64,000 bases of DNA, from NCBI RefSeq assembly GCF_900454495.1, contig NZ_UGSI01000001.1, positions 806,001 through 870,000 on the forward strand. The letters run 5' to 3'. This document shows, one piece after another, positions 16,705 through 25,788 of this stretch. Numbering within the stretch: position 1 is the stretch's first letter; each line of letters begins with the position of its first letter. The position numbers and the translations under genes were made by a program. The stretch is from Paenibacillus macerans. GTDB lineage: Bacteria > Bacillota > Bacilli > Paenibacillales > Paenibacillaceae. Below the pieces are notes generated by a model. That model was not told where the DNA came from. It did no database searches and saw only the letters and a program-made list of their open reading frames with translations.

Positions 16705-17166
16705 TTGAGCACACCGAAGATCAAAGCGACCGTAGAGCAAATGGTCACGCCTTATTTGGAGGAACACGGCTTTGAATTGGTTGACGTGGAATACGTCAAG
16801 GAGGGAAGCAACTGGTTCCTTCGCGTATTCGTCGACAAGGACGGCGGCATCGACATCGATGACTGCGGCCGGATCAGCGAATACCTTAGCGAAAAGCTCG
16901 ATGAGAATGATCCGATTCCATCGGCTTATTTTCTGGAAGTGTCCTCGCCGGGCGCGGAGCGTCCGCTCAAAAAAGCCGAGGATGTATCGAAAGCCGTCGG
17001 CAAAGACGTATTTGTCACTACATACGAACCGGTAGGCGGCCTGAAGGAGTTTGAAGGCCGGCTTCTTTCCTTCGAGAACGGCGAATTGGTCGTTGAAGTC
17101 GGAAAGAAGAGTCACACGATTCCATACAGCAAAGTAGCCAGCGCAAGGTTGGCCATTATTTTCTAG
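16705..17166 (+). CDS. rimP: Ribosome maturation factor RimP
   Basis: 153 residues, the usual RimP size. It assists maturation of the 30S subunit. The N-terminal domain contains EEHGFELVDVEYVKEG and RVFVDKDGGIDIDDC, and SSPGAERPLK leads into the SH3-like C-terminal domain. An in-frame GTG lies upstream at 16642, but GGAGGGA at 16690-16696 sets the TTG at 16705 as the start. First gene of the nusA operon. Confidence 0.96.
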   Translation: MSTPKIKATVEQMVTPYLEEHGFELVDVEYVKEGSNWFLRVFVDKDGGIDIDDCGRISEYLSEKLDENDPIPSAYFLEVSSPGAERPLKKAEDVSKAVGKDVFVTTYEPVGGLKEFEGRLLSFENGELVVEVGKKSHTIPYSKVASARLAIIF

Positions 17167-17228
17167 AACAGCGGATGTTTGGTTAAGCGTGACCTGCAGG
17201 GAACTATGAAAGGGGGAACTCGAGGCAA

Positions 17229-18326
17229 ATGAGTATGGATTTTATCGAAGCCTTGAATGAATTGGAAAGGGAAAAAGGAATCAGCAAAGATATTTTGTTC
17301 GAAGCGATTGAAGCCGCGCTCATCTCCAGCTACAAGCGGAACTTCAATACGGCGCAGAACGTTCGCGTGGATATGAACCGCCATACCGGCGCGATTAAAG
17401 TATACGCCCGCAAGCTCGTCGTGGAAGAAGTGCTGGATCCGCGCACGGAGATTTCGCTGGCGGCCGCGCGCGAGATCAACCAGAACTATCATCTTGACGA
17501 TATTACCGAGATTGAAGTTACGCCTCGCGATTTCGGCCGCATTGCCGCGCAAACCGCCAAACAAGTCGTGACCCAGCGGATTCGCGAAGCCGAGCGCGGA
17601 CTGATCTACAACGCCTTTGTCGAGAAGGAAGAGGATATCGTAACCGGCATCGTGCAGCGTCAGGATCTGCGCAACATCTATGTCGACCTCGGCAAAATCG
17701 AAGCGCATCTGCCCTTGAACGAGCTGATGCCAAACGAGAAATTCAAGCATGGGGATCGCATCAAGGCCTACATTACGAAGGTGGAAAATACGACGAAGGG
17801 GCCGCAAATTCTGCTGTCCCGCACGCATCCGGGCCTGTTGAAACGCTTGTTTGAGCTGGAGGTGCCGGAAATTTTCGACGGGGTGGTGGAGATCCGTTCC
17901 GTCGCCCGCGAAGCGGGATTCCGTTCCAAAATCGCGGTATACTCCCGCAACAGCGAGGTCGATCCGGTCGGCTCCTGCGTAGGGCCGAAAGGCACCCGGG
18001 TGCAAACGATCGTGAACGAGCTGCGCGGAGAGAAGATCGATATCGTCCGTTATTCGGAGAATGTCGAGGAATATGTGGCGAATGCGCTCAGCCCGTCCAA
18101 GGTGCTGGAAGTGCAGGTGTTTGAGGCCGAGAAGATGGCGCGCGTCATCGTGCCGGATTACCAGCTTTCGCTGGCGATCGGCATCAAAGGCCAGAACGCT
18201 CGCCTGGCGGCCAAATTGACCGGTTGGAAAATCGATATCAAGAGCGAAACCCAAGCGGAAGAGGAATTCGGAAGAGAAAAAACCGATCAGGACGAAATGC
18301 CTCAGGATTCCATCTCCGTAGATTGA
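17229..18326 (+). CDS. nusA: Transcription factor NusA
   Basis: 365 residues. It binds RNA polymerase and influences pausing, termination and antitermination. The N-terminal RNAP-binding domain (about 1-130) is followed by an S1 domain (GIVQRQDLRNIYVDLGKIEA) and two KH domains (VGPKGTRVQTIVNELRGEKI and AIGIKGQNARLAAKLTGWKI). The acidic C-terminal repeats of E. coli NusA are missing, as is normal in Firmicutes. A second ATG two codons on is an equally possible start. It sits between rimP and rnpM. Confidence 0.98.
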   Translation: MSMDFIEALNELEREKGISKDILFEAIEAALISSYKRNFNTAQNVRVDMNRHTGAIKVYARKLVVEEVLDPRTEISLAAAREINQNYHLDDITEIEVTPRDFGRIAAQTAKQVVTQRIREAERGLIYNAFVEKEEDIVTGIVQRQDLRNIYVDLGKIEAHLPLNELMPNEKFKHGDRIKAYITKVENTTKGPQILLSRTHPGLLKRLFELEVPEIFDGVVEIRSVAREAGFRSKIAVYSRNSEVDPVGSCVGPKGTRVQTIVNELRGEKIDIVRYSENVEEYVANALSPSKVLEVQVFEAEKMARVIVPDYQLSLAIGIKGQNARLAAKLTGWKIDIKSETQAEEEFGREKTDQDEMPQDSISVD

Positions 18327-18343
18327 TCGGGGGCGGTTGAAGG

Positions 18344-18658
18344 ATGAAACAGAGAAAGGTACCGCTGCGCAAATGCGTGGCCTGCCAGCAAATGATGCCC
18401 AAGAAATCGCTGATCCGCATCGTCCGTTCGCCGGAAGGCGAGGTGTCGATCGACCTCACCGGCAAAAAATCGGGGCGCGGAGCATACTTGTGCGGTAAGG
18501 AAGCTTGCTTCAAGCTTGCCCACAAAACCAAAGCGCTCGACCGCGCGCTGAAAGCGCCGGTCAGTCCGGAGGTTTACGAGCAGCTTGCCCGCGATTTTTT
18601 GAAAGTGGAAGAGGAGTTCCGCGCCGGCCAGGGGCGTGAAGGGGATGGCGATGAATAA
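18344..18658 (+). CDS. rnpM: YlxR/RnpM family RNA-binding protein
   Basis: 104 residues, DUF448 fold. It contains RKCVACQQM near the N-terminus and the family signature KSGRGAYLCGKEACFKLA. The B. subtilis homologue (YlxR, renamed RnpM) binds the RnpB RNA and modulates RNase P. Its place between nusA and rplGA is the conserved one. The ATG at 18344 follows GGTTGAAGG. The last 8 nt overlap the next gene. Confidence 0.9.
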   Translation: MKQRKVPLRKCVACQQMMPKKSLIRIVRSPEGEVSIDLTGKKSGRGAYLCGKEACFKLAHKTKALDRALKAPVSPEVYEQLARDFLKVEEEFRAGQGREGDGDE

Positions 18659-18974
18659 AGCGTTGTCCGGGCTTGGCCTTGCCATGCGGGCGGGCAAGCT
18701 GGTGACGGGGGATGAAGTCGTGCTGAAGGCAATCCGCTCCGCGGAAGCCAAACTGGTGATTGTAGCCGGCGATGCGTCGGCCAATACGCAAAAGAAGTAT
18801 CGCGATAAATGCGGTACGTACAAAGTTCCTTTGATGGTCGGATTTGACAGGGATATGCTCGGATCGAGCGTAGGAAAGCCGGAACGGGTCGTTCTGGCCC
18901 TTACCGATCAGGGGTTTGCCGATATGGTTCGTAAAGCGATCGCGAAAACGTCGGAGGTGGAGTATATTGAGTAA
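18651..18974 (+). CDS. rplGA: YlxQ, L7Ae-family RNA-binding (K-turn) protein
   Basis: 107 residues with an L7Ae/L30e/S12e fold: LGLAMRAGKLVTGDEVVLKA, then LVIVAGDASANTQKKYRDKC. Members bind kink-turn RNA; the target of this operon-linked one is not settled. ATG codons at 18645 and 18651 and a GTG at 18636 are in frame. GTGAAGGGG at 18636-18644 suits 18651 best. It overlaps rnpM at its start and infB at its end, so the three are translationally coupled. Confidence 0.88.
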   Translation: MNKALSGLGLAMRAGKLVTGDEVVLKAIRSAEAKLVIVAGDASANTQKKYRDKCGTYKVPLMVGFDRDMLGSSVGKPERVVLALTDQGFADMVRKAIAKTSEVEYIE

Positions 18975-21579
18975 ACAAGAAAAACAAGATAAGCTCAGGG
19001 TATATGAATATGCAAAATCGCTCAACATGAGCAGCAAAGAAATCATTACGATTCTTAAGCGACTTAATATCCCGGTGAATAACCATATGAGCGTGATGGA
19101 GAATGATGCCGTAACGCGCGTGGAGCAATTTTTCAAGGATATTAAGACGAACGCTGCCGCCAAGCGGGAAAATTCGGGCCGCGCCGAAACCCCGTCCAAA
19201 TCGCCGGCGCCGGCTTCCGCAGGAGGAAGCCAGGCTGCGAAAAATCCGGCCCCGGAAGGGGCGGGAAATCGCGGAGAACAAGGCCGGGAGGCGAAGGTTC
19301 ACGGAAATCCCGGCGGTCAAGCCAAAAAAAATCAACATGAAAAGCAGGTAAGTATGAATAATAAACCTAATCAAAACCAAAACGCAAAAGGCGGAACTAC
19401 CGCTGTACAGGAAAGAAACCAACGTCCAAACGGAGGCCATCAGCAAGGCCCGCGCGCTTCTGCGCAAAACGCCGGCAATGCCGGAGGCCGCAACCCTCAA
19501 GGAAACCGGGGGCAAGGCCAAACCGGGGGCGATTCGCAGCGCCGTGACGGCGGCGGCAACCGCCAAGGAAACGGTCAAGGAAACGGCGGAGCAAACCGCG
19601 GCGGGCAAGCGCCAAACCGCAATTTTGTTTCGGCCGGAAGCAATAATAACAATGGCGGAGGCAAAGGCCAAGGTCAAGGCAGAAAAGGCAATCATGGCGG
19701 GAAAAATCAAAAAGGTTTTGACGACAACCGTAGCGGCAACTTTAAAAACAACAACCGCGGCGGCAAAGGCGGCCGGGGGGGCCGTGGCGGATATCAGCAG
19801 CCGCCGCGCGAAAAAATCGACAATACGCCGAAGAAAATCATTGTCCGCGGCACGATGACCGTTGGCGAAACCGCGAAACTGCTGCATAAAGACGCTTCCG
19901 AGGTGATCAAAAAGCTGATGCTGCTCGGGGTCATGGCCACGATCAACCAGGAGCTCGACATCGAGACGATCCAGCTTTTGGCCGGCGATTTCGGCGTTGA
20001 AGTCGAAGTGAAAATTCCGGTCGAGGAAGACCGTTTTGAAACGATCGAAGAGGTTGACGATGAGGCGGATTTGAAAGAGCGTCCGCCGGTGGTGACGATT
20101 ATGGGGCACGTCGACCACGGGAAAACGACGCTGCTGGACGCGATCCGTTCGACGAACGTGACCGGCGGCGAAGCCGGCGGCATTACGCAGCATATCGGCG
20201 CTTATCAGGTCGAGATCAACGGCAAGAAGATCACGTTCCTCGACACGCCGGGTCACGAGGCGTTTACGGCGATGCGGGCGCGCGGAGCGCAGCTGACCGA
20301 CATTACGATCATCGTCGTTGCGGCTGACGACGGCGTGATGCCGCAGACGGTTGAAGCGATCAACCACGCCAAAGCGGCGGGGCTGCCGATCATTGTGGCA
20401 GTCAACAAAATCGACAAACCGGAAGCCAACCCGGATAAAGTCAAGCAGGAATTAACAGAATATGAGCTTGTACCGGAAGAATGGGGCGGCGATACGATTT
20501 TCGTCAACGTGTCGGCCAAACAAAAAATGGGTCTGGAAGACCTGCTCGAAATGATCCTGCTCGTGGCGGAAGTCAACGAGTACAAAGCCAACCCGGACAA
20601 ACGCGCCCGCGGTGCGGTTATCGAAGCCGAGCTAGACAGAAACCGCGGACCGGTGGCCCGCGTACTGGTGCAGCACGGCACGCTGAAAGTCGGCGACGCT
20701 TTTGTGGCCGGCAACTGCTTCGGCCGCGTCCGCGCAATGGTGAACGACCGGGGACGCCGCCTCAAGGAAGCGGGGCCTTCGACGCCGGTGGAAATTACCG
20801 GCCTTACCGAAGTGCCGCAGGCGGGCGATCCGTTTATGGTGTTTGAGGACGAACGCAAAGCCCGCTCCATCGCCGACAAACGTGCGATTACGCAGCGCCA
20901 GTCCGATCTGGGCGCGAATACGCGCGTGACGCTCGACGATTTGTTCCGCCATATTAAAGAAGGCGAAATCAAAGAGCTGAACGTGATCATCAAAGCGGAC
21001 GTTCAAGGTTCGGTGGAGGCGCTGAAGGGCGCGCTCGAGAAAATCGACATCGAAGGCGTGCGCGTGAAAATCATCCACAGCGGCGCCGGGGCGATTACCG
21101 AATCCGACGTTATTTTGGCCGCGGCTTCCAACGCGATCATCATCGGCTTTAACGTACGTCCGGACAACCAGACGAAAGCGACCGCCGAGCAGGAAAAGGT
21201 CGACATTCGTCTGCACCGCGTCATTTACAATGCGATCGAGGAAATCGAACAAGCGATGAAAGGGATGCTGGATCCGGTATACAAGGAGTCCGTCATCGGG
21301 CATGCCGAAGTCCGCAATACGTTCAAGATCAGCAAGGTCGGCACGATTGCGGGCTGCATGGTCACCTCCGGCAAAATTACCCGTTCGGCGGAAACGCGCT
21401 TGATCCGCGACGGCATCGTTATCTACGAAGGCAAAATCGATTCTTTGAAGCGGTTCAAGGATGATGCCAAAGAAGTTGCGCAAGGGTACGAATGCGGGAT
21501 CACCCTCGATAACTACAATGATATTAAAGAAGGCGACGTGATTGAGGCCTTCATCATGGAAACCGTTGAACGGAAGTAA
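18967..21579 (+). CDS. infB: Translation initiation factor IF-2
   Basis: 870 residues. It places fMet-tRNA in the 30S P site and hydrolyses GTP on subunit joining. The N-terminal IF2N helix motif (SLNMSSKEIITILKRLN) is followed by a long Gly/Asn/Gln/Arg-rich disordered linker (about residues 55-285), a second IF2N module, the G domain (MGHVDHGKTTLLDAIR, DTPGHEAF, NKIDKPEANP) and domains II-IV. The start is TTG at 18967 after GGAGGTGGA, overlapping rplGA by 8 nt. An ATG at 19353 after GCAGGTAAGT could give a shorter form; that is speculative. Confidence 0.98.
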   Translation: MSKQEKQDKLRVYEYAKSLNMSSKEIITILKRLNIPVNNHMSVMENDAVTRVEQFFKDIKTNAAAKRENSGRAETPSKSPAPASAGGSQAAKNPAPEGAGNRGEQGREAKVHGNPGGQAKKNQHEKQVSMNNKPNQNQNAKGGTTAVQERNQRPNGGHQQGPRASAQNAGNAGGRNPQGNRGQGQTGGDSQRRDGGGNRQGNGQGNGGANRGGQAPNRNFVSAGSNNNNGGGKGQGQGRKGNHGGKNQKGFDDNRSGNFKNNNRGGKGGRGGRGGYQQPPREKIDNTPKKIIVRGTMTVGETAKLLHKDASEVIKKLMLLGVMATINQELDIETIQLLAGDFGVEVEVKIPVEEDRFETIEEVDDEADLKERPPVVTIMGHVDHGKTTLLDAIRSTNVTGGEAGGITQHIGAYQVEINGKKITFLDTPGHEAFTAMRARGAQLTDITIIVVAADDGVMPQTVEAINHAKAAGLPIIVAVNKIDKPEANPDKVKQELTEYELVPEEWGGDTIFVNVSAKQKMGLEDLLEMILLVAEVNEYKANPDKRARGAVIEAELDRNRGPVARVLVQHGTLKVGDAFVAGNCFGRVRAMVNDRGRRLKEAGPSTPVEITGLTEVPQAGDPFMVFEDERKARSIADKRAITQRQSDLGANTRVTLDDLFRHIKEGEIKELNVIIKADVQGSVEALKGALEKIDIEGVRVKIIHSGAGAITESDVILAAASNAIIIGFNVRPDNQTKATAEQEKVDIRLHRVIYNAIEEIEQAMKGMLDPVYKESVIGHAEVRNTFKISKVGTIAGCMVTSGKITRSAETRLIRDGIVIYEGKIDSLKRFKDDAKEVAQGYECGITLDNYNDIKEGDVIEAFIMETVERK

Positions 21580-21592
21580 GGTGGTGTCATAA

Positions 21593-21946
21593 ATGGCCAA
21601 AAATCGGACCGGCCGCGTAGGCGAACAGATTAAAAAAGAACTCAGCGTTCTTATCCAGAAGGAACTGAAAGATCCGCGCATCGGTTTTGTCACCGTGACC
21701 GGGGTGGATGTGACGAGCGATTTGTCGCAGGCCAAAGTCTACTTGAGCGTTTTCGGGGATGATGAGAAGAAAAGCGAATCGCTGAAGGGGCTGGAGAAGG
21801 CAAACGGATTTTTGCGCACCGAGCTCGGCAAGCGGATCCGGCTGCGCCATACGCCGGAGCTGATCTTTAAAATCGACGAATCGATCGCTTACGGTAGCCG
21901 GATCGAGCAGCTTCTGGGCGAAATTACGCACGAGCACGACAAATGA
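21593..21946 (+). CDS. rbfA: Ribosome-binding factor A
   Basis: 117 residues, single KH-type domain. It binds the 30S subunit near the 5' end of 16S rRNA and helps its final processing. Typical blocks are RVGEQIKKELSVLIQKELKD and the region around GFVTVTGVDVTSDL and KVYLSVFG. The ATG follows GGTGGTGTCATAA. Downstream the operon is interrupted by repeat copy F before nrnA and truB. Confidence 0.97.
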   Translation: MAKNRTGRVGEQIKKELSVLIQKELKDPRIGFVTVTGVDVTSDLSQAKVYLSVFGDDEKKSESLKGLEKANGFLRTELGKRIRLRHTPELIFKIDESIAYGSRIEQLLGEITHEHDK

Positions 21947-21955
21947 ATTAAAATA

Positions 21956-22205
21956 GGGATCAAAAAGTCAGGTTTTCAGCACCGAAGCTTATGCTTCCGA
22001 TGTGCGTTTTTTCAAAACGCTTTAGTTGGATGAAGCTAGGGACGCCAGGAGCGGAGCGTACGTTTGGGGTACGTGAGCACCTGAAATGTTTCCGGAGGAA
22101 ACATGCTTCGAAAGCATATGCTAGAGCCCGGCTGAATTCAAGATTCGATGCCGAATTTATGTCATGATTTGCTTCGTGATCAAATTCTGAATTTTTGATT
22201 ACCTC
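21956..22205 (+). repeat. Modular hairpin repeat, copy F (rbfA-nrnA spacer)
   Basis: Forward, fullest copy. Terminal sequences ATCAAAAAGTCAG (21959) and CTGAATTTTTGAT (22187) are largely complementary. Internal hairpins in order: GAAGC-TTAT-GCTTC, GCGTTTT-TTC-AAAACGC, CGTAC/GTACG, ATGTTTCC-GGA-GGAAACAT, ATGCTT-CGA-AAGCAT and the near-palindrome ATTCGATGCCGAAT. It lies between two genes of what is normally one operon with no terminator in between, so it should be transcribed. Confidence 0.85.
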
Positions 22206-22221
22206 TAAAAGGAGACCGGCA

Positions 22222-23196
22222 ATGCAATATGAACGGGAGCTGCGTCAGAGCCAGGCTTTTTTGACGGAGCATGATGATTTCCTCGTGGTGGCGCATGTTC
22301 AGCCGGACGGAGACGCAGTCAGTTCCACCCTTGCGGTGGGCTGGCTTCTGTCATGTCTGGGTAAAAAATACGTAATGGTCAACGAAGGGCCGATTCCGAA
22401 GCGGATGGGTTATTTATGGCAGGCGGATCAAATTCGTGACCTGTCGGCAGAGCCCTTGAATCGGAAATTCGACAACGTGATCTGCGTCGATTGCGCCGAT
22501 TTCAAACGGGTCGGGATGACCAAAGAGCTGTTTGCGGAAGGAGCCAAACTGCTGAACATCGATCACCATCCGACCAATGACGGATACGGCACGGTCAATT
22601 TGATTGTCCCCTATGCCGCAGCCACGGCGGAGATTTTATTCGACCTTATCCAATTTATGGGTCTGGAGTTGAACGAGGCGATCGCTACGGCGCTATACAC
22701 CGGACTGCTGACCGACACGGGCGGGTTCCGCTATTCGAACACGTCGCCCAAAGTGATGGCAACCGCCTCCAAGCTGCTGGAGTACGGTGTTGAAGGACCG
22801 GGCTTGTCCGAACTGTTGCTGGAGCAAATGACTTTGCCGCAGCTGCGCCTGCTGACGAGAGCCTTAAACGGGCTGCAGCTGACCGAAGACGGTAAAATCA
22901 GCTGGGTGGTCGTGACGGACGAAGACTTGAAATTCGCCGGGGCGGTTCATGAGGATATGGAAGGCATCGTCAACTATCCCCGCAATATTCAAGGGGTGGA
23001 GGTCGGCCTCCTGTTTAAGGTGATCGATGAGCAAGCCGTAAAAGTGAGCATGCGTTCCGCCGGCAAAGTGGACGTGGCCAAGGTGGCGCAAAGCTTTGGC
23101 GGGGGCGGGCACGTCCGGGCCGCGGGAGCGCGCGTTGAAGGAACGCTGGAGGCGATCGTGCCCCGCGTGGTGGAGCAGGTGAGGCTGCAGCTATGA
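22222..23196 (+). CDS. nrnA: Bifunctional oligoribonuclease / pAp phosphatase NrnA (DHH family)
   Basis: 324 residues. It degrades 2-5 nt RNA to mononucleotides and removes the 3' phosphate of pAp. DHH-family motifs: HVQPDGDAVSST, CVDCADFKRVG, LNIDHHPTNDGYG (the DHH motif near residue 112), and the DHHA1 motif GGGGHVRAAGA near 292. The ATG at 22222 follows AAAAGGAGA; a GTG-like upstream extension is less likely. It ends in a 4-nt ATGA overlap with truB. Confidence 0.95.
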   Translation: MQYERELRQSQAFLTEHDDFLVVAHVQPDGDAVSSTLAVGWLLSCLGKKYVMVNEGPIPKRMGYLWQADQIRDLSAEPLNRKFDNVICVDCADFKRVGMTKELFAEGAKLLNIDHHPTNDGYGTVNLIVPYAAATAEILFDLIQFMGLELNEAIATALYTGLLTDTGGFRYSNTSPKVMATASKLLEYGVEGPGLSELLLEQMTLPQLRLLTRALNGLQLTEDGKISWVVVTDEDLKFAGAVHEDMEGIVNYPRNIQGVEVGLLFKVIDEQAVKVSMRSAGKVDVAKVAQSFGGGGHVRAAGARVEGTLEAIVPRVVEQVRLQL

Positions 23197-24110
23197 CCAC
23201 GTATGAAGGCATCCTGCCGGTTTTGAAACCCGCCGGTTTTACCTCCCACGACGTTGTGGCCAAATGCCGCGGCATCCTCAAAATGAAGCGGATCGGCCAT
23301 ACGGGCACGCTCGATCCGGCTGTCACCGGAGTGCTTCCGCTTTGCTTGGGACGGGCTACCCGGATGGTCGAATATTTGCAGGAGCTGCCCAAGGAATATG
23401 AGGCCACGCTGATTTTGGGGGTGGCCACGGACACCGAAGACATGTCGGGTACGGTCGTGGAGCGGCTGGATCAAGTTTCGGTGACGGAAGAGGCCGTAAG
23501 GCAGGTGCTTCAGCGATTCGTCGGCACGATTTCCCAGGTTCCGCCGATGTATTCCGCCTTGAAGCACGATGGAAAGCGCCTCTACGAGCTGGCGAGAGAA
23601 GGAAAAACGGTCGAACGCAAAGCCCGCGAGGTGACGATTTATGGGCTGGAGCTGCTGTCCTTTCAACCGGAGGGACCGCATCCGAAGATCAAGTTCCGGG
23701 CGCTCTGCTCGAAAGGAACTTACATCCGCACGCTTTGCGTCGATATCGGCCGGGCGCTTGGCGTGCCGGCGGCGATGGGGCAGCTGAAGCGGACGGTGTC
23801 GGCCGGGATCGCGGAAGAGAGCTGTTTAACGCTGGAAGAAATCGCCAGGCATGCTGCGCAAGGGGACCTGGCTTCCTATTTGCTGCCGGTCGACCAGGGA
23901 GTCCGGCATCTGCCGGCACATACGATCGCCGGGGACAAAGTTAAGGCGGCCCTGCAAGGTCAGCGCCTGCCCGCCGCCGCGGTACATCCGCGGGCAAACC
24001 GGGGGGAACTGATCCGGCTTTATGATCCGCAGCAGCGGTTTTTGGGGATATTCCAGGCGGATGAAGAAATGCCTGCCGTGAAGGCGGTCAAGGTGTTCCT
24101 TCCCGACTGA
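23193..24110 (+). CDS. truB: tRNA pseudouridine(55) synthase
   Basis: 305 residues. It converts U55 of the T-loop in tRNAs to pseudouridine. The catalytic Asp is in RIGHTGTLDPAVTGVLPL (near residue 40), and KEYEATLILGVATDTED and SKGTYIRTLCVDIG are further TruB blocks. A PUA-like C-terminal segment follows. It overlaps nrnA by ATGA and is followed by ribF in the usual order. Confidence 0.97.
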   Translation: MTTYEGILPVLKPAGFTSHDVVAKCRGILKMKRIGHTGTLDPAVTGVLPLCLGRATRMVEYLQELPKEYEATLILGVATDTEDMSGTVVERLDQVSVTEEAVRQVLQRFVGTISQVPPMYSALKHDGKRLYELAREGKTVERKAREVTIYGLELLSFQPEGPHPKIKFRALCSKGTYIRTLCVDIGRALGVPAAMGQLKRTVSAGIAEESCLTLEEIARHAAQGDLASYLLPVDQGVRHLPAHTIAGDKVKAALQGQRLPAAAVHPRANRGELIRLYDPQQRFLGIFQADEEMPAVKAVKVFLPD

Positions 24111-24160
24111 ATCATATGAACGATTGTGCCAATCCGAGGGAATTGCAGGTGAGACTTTAG

Positions 24161-25111
24161 ATGGAAACGATAAGCTTATCATACCCTTTAACCGAACAAT
24201 TTATTGCAACGTGCGCGAGGCCGCAGGTGCTGGCCATCGGCCAGTTTGACGGCCTCCATCTAGGGCACGCCAGCGTGATTGAGACGGCCGTCAAGCTGGC
24301 GGCCGAGCTTGGTCTGCCCGCATCCGTCATGACTTTTCACCCTCACCCGAAGGAAGTCATGAAAAAAGGCGATTACGACGGATATTTGACTCCGCCCCGG
24401 GAGAAGGAACGCCTCCTTCGCAGCATGGGCGTGGATTTTGTATATATTGTCGAGTTTAACGACTCGTTCTCGCGGGTGAGCCCGCAAAATTTCGTCACCG
24501 GCATTTTGGTTCCCCTGCAGGTGCACACCGCTGTGGTCGGGTTTGACTTCCGCTACGGCTACCGGGGAGAAGGGCACGCCGGAATGCTGCGCGAGCTGAG
24601 CGATAACGTCCTGGACGTAAGCACGGTTCCGCCGTTCCTGATCGACGGCGAGAAGGTGAGCAGTTCGGGCATCCGTAAAGCGCTCCAGGAAGGCGACATC
24701 CGCTTGGCCAACCGCTGGCTCGGACGAAGCTATTCGCTGAAGGGCGCGGTCATGCACGGGGAAAAGCGGGGGAGATTGCTCGGCTTTCCCACAGCCAACC
24801 TGAAGCTCACCGAGCATTATGTGATCCCTGCGAGCGGCGTTTACGCCGTGCGTGCGCATCACGGCGGCCACTCCTACGAAGGCGTGATGAACGTTGGGGT
24901 CAAGCCGACCTTTCACAACGATGCGACCGTCCCCTCGTTCGAGGTTCATCTGTTTGACTTTTCCGGAGAAATATATGATGAAAGCCTGTCCGTCGAAGTG
25001 GTTCATTTCCTCCGCGAGGAACGCAAATTCGGCTCGATCGATGAGCTGATCGCGCAAATAACCAAGGATGCCGAAACCGCCAAAAGCTTGCTGAAAGCGG
25101 AAAAAGCGTAA
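24161..25111 (+). CDS. ribF: Bifunctional riboflavin kinase / FAD synthetase
   Basis: 316 residues. The N-terminal nucleotidyltransferase (GQFDGLHLGHASVI, and SSSGIRKALQEGDI) makes FAD from FMN. The C-terminal kinase (GRLLGFPTANLKL, VYAVRAHH) makes FMN from riboflavin. Length and domain order are normal. The ribosome site (GCAGGTGAG) is weak for this ATG. It precedes the rpsO promoter. Confidence 0.97.
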   Translation: METISLSYPLTEQFIATCARPQVLAIGQFDGLHLGHASVIETAVKLAAELGLPASVMTFHPHPKEVMKKGDYDGYLTPPREKERLLRSMGVDFVYIVEFNDSFSRVSPQNFVTGILVPLQVHTAVVGFDFRYGYRGEGHAGMLRELSDNVLDVSTVPPFLIDGEKVSSSGIRKALQEGDIRLANRWLGRSYSLKGAVMHGEKRGRLLGFPTANLKLTEHYVIPASGVYAVRAHHGGHSYEGVMNVGVKPTFHNDATVPSFEVHLFDFSGEIYDESLSVEVVHFLREERKFGSIDELIAQITKDAETAKSLLKAEKA

Positions 25112-25125
25112 ACGGGAAAGCGGCA

Positions 25126-25155
25126 TTTACTTTTATCCGGGTTGTATGGTATACT
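25126..25155 (+). promoter_or_regulatory. SigA promoter of rpsO
   Basis: TTTACT (25126-25131), an 18-bp spacer and TATACT (25150-25155), with TGG before the -10 as an extended element. A leader of about 115 nt follows. Confidence 0.7.
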
Positions 25156-25159
25156 GATC

Positions 25160-25276
25160 TACGTTGTTATGCCCATGGGTTTTCTTTCCGGGCGTCAACT
25201 ATAACCTTGGCTTGGTTGTGCGGTTTCACCGCCGGCGACGAGGCTAACGGCGATTGAGGAAAAGGAGGTGAACAGG
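25160..25276 (+). promoter_or_regulatory. rpsO: rpsO 5' leader, candidate S15 autoregulatory RNA
   Basis: The leader holds pairings such as AACC/GGTT and GCGG-TTTCA-CCGC and ends in AAAGGAGGTG. S15 represses its own message through leader structures in several bacteria, including Geobacillus. Position and length fit, but I have not modelled the fold. Confidence 0.4.
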
Positions 25277-25546
25277 ATGGCATTGACTCAAGAACGTAAG
25301 CAACAATTGATCGAAGAGCACAAAACTCATGAGTCCGATACCGGATCCCCAGAGGTGCAAATTGCTATCCTTACGGAGAACATTACGAACTTGACGGAAC
25401 ATTTGCGCACGCACAAGAAAGACCATCATTCCCGTCGCGGTCTTTTGAAAATGGTCGGTCAACGCCGTAAGCTGCTGGCTTACTTGAAGAACAAAGACGT
25501 GAAGCGTTACTCCGCATTGATCGAAAAACTCGGATTGCGTCGTTAA
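25277..25546 (+). CDS. rpsO: 30S ribosomal protein S15
   Basis: 89 residues, normal length. It starts MALTQERKQQLIEEHKTHES and includes DTGSPEVQIAILTENI, HKKDHHSRRGLL and the C-terminal KRYSALIEKLGLRR. S15 organises the central 16S junction. A GTG at 25268 is in frame, but it lies inside the perfect AAAGGAGGTG site that serves the ATG at 25277. It is followed by a strong terminator and then pnp, the usual neighbour. Confidence 0.98.
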   Translation: MALTQERKQQLIEEHKTHESDTGSPEVQIAILTENITNLTEHLRTHKKDHHSRRGLLKMVGQRRKLLAYLKNKDVKRYSALIEKLGLRR

Positions 25547-25561
25547 TTTGACATCTTTACG

Positions 25562-25624
25562 AAAAAGCAGCCTGGTTGCCGTCGGACGCTTTCAAGCGAA
25601 CGATGTGCCGCCGGGTTGCTTTTT
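25562..25624 (+). terminator. Intrinsic terminator after rpsO
   Basis: AAAAAGCAGCCTGG pairs, with two G-T wobbles, with CCGGGTTGCTTTTT, enclosing a second small hairpin (CGCTTTCAAGCG). A second weaker hairpin with a T-run, GGCTCC-GTCA-GGAGC-TTTT, lies at 25672-25690. Confidence 0.85.
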
Positions 25625-25788
25625 ACAAATGAACGGGTATTTCGGCGGTGTTTTGAATAGCGTAAACGAAAGGCTCCGTCAGGAGCTTTTGTTGTGAAGG
25701 GACAAGTTCATTGCTCCTTAATGATTTAAGATAAAGCAGGAAATAATGAACTTTGTACCGAACTTTTAATGTGATAAGGAGGGATTAC

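Noticed and set aside
19353..19380. Internal start for a shorter IF-2
   Set aside because: Internal initiation is known for infB in other bacteria, but the ribosome site here (GCAGGT) is weak, so it is mentioned only in the gene entry.
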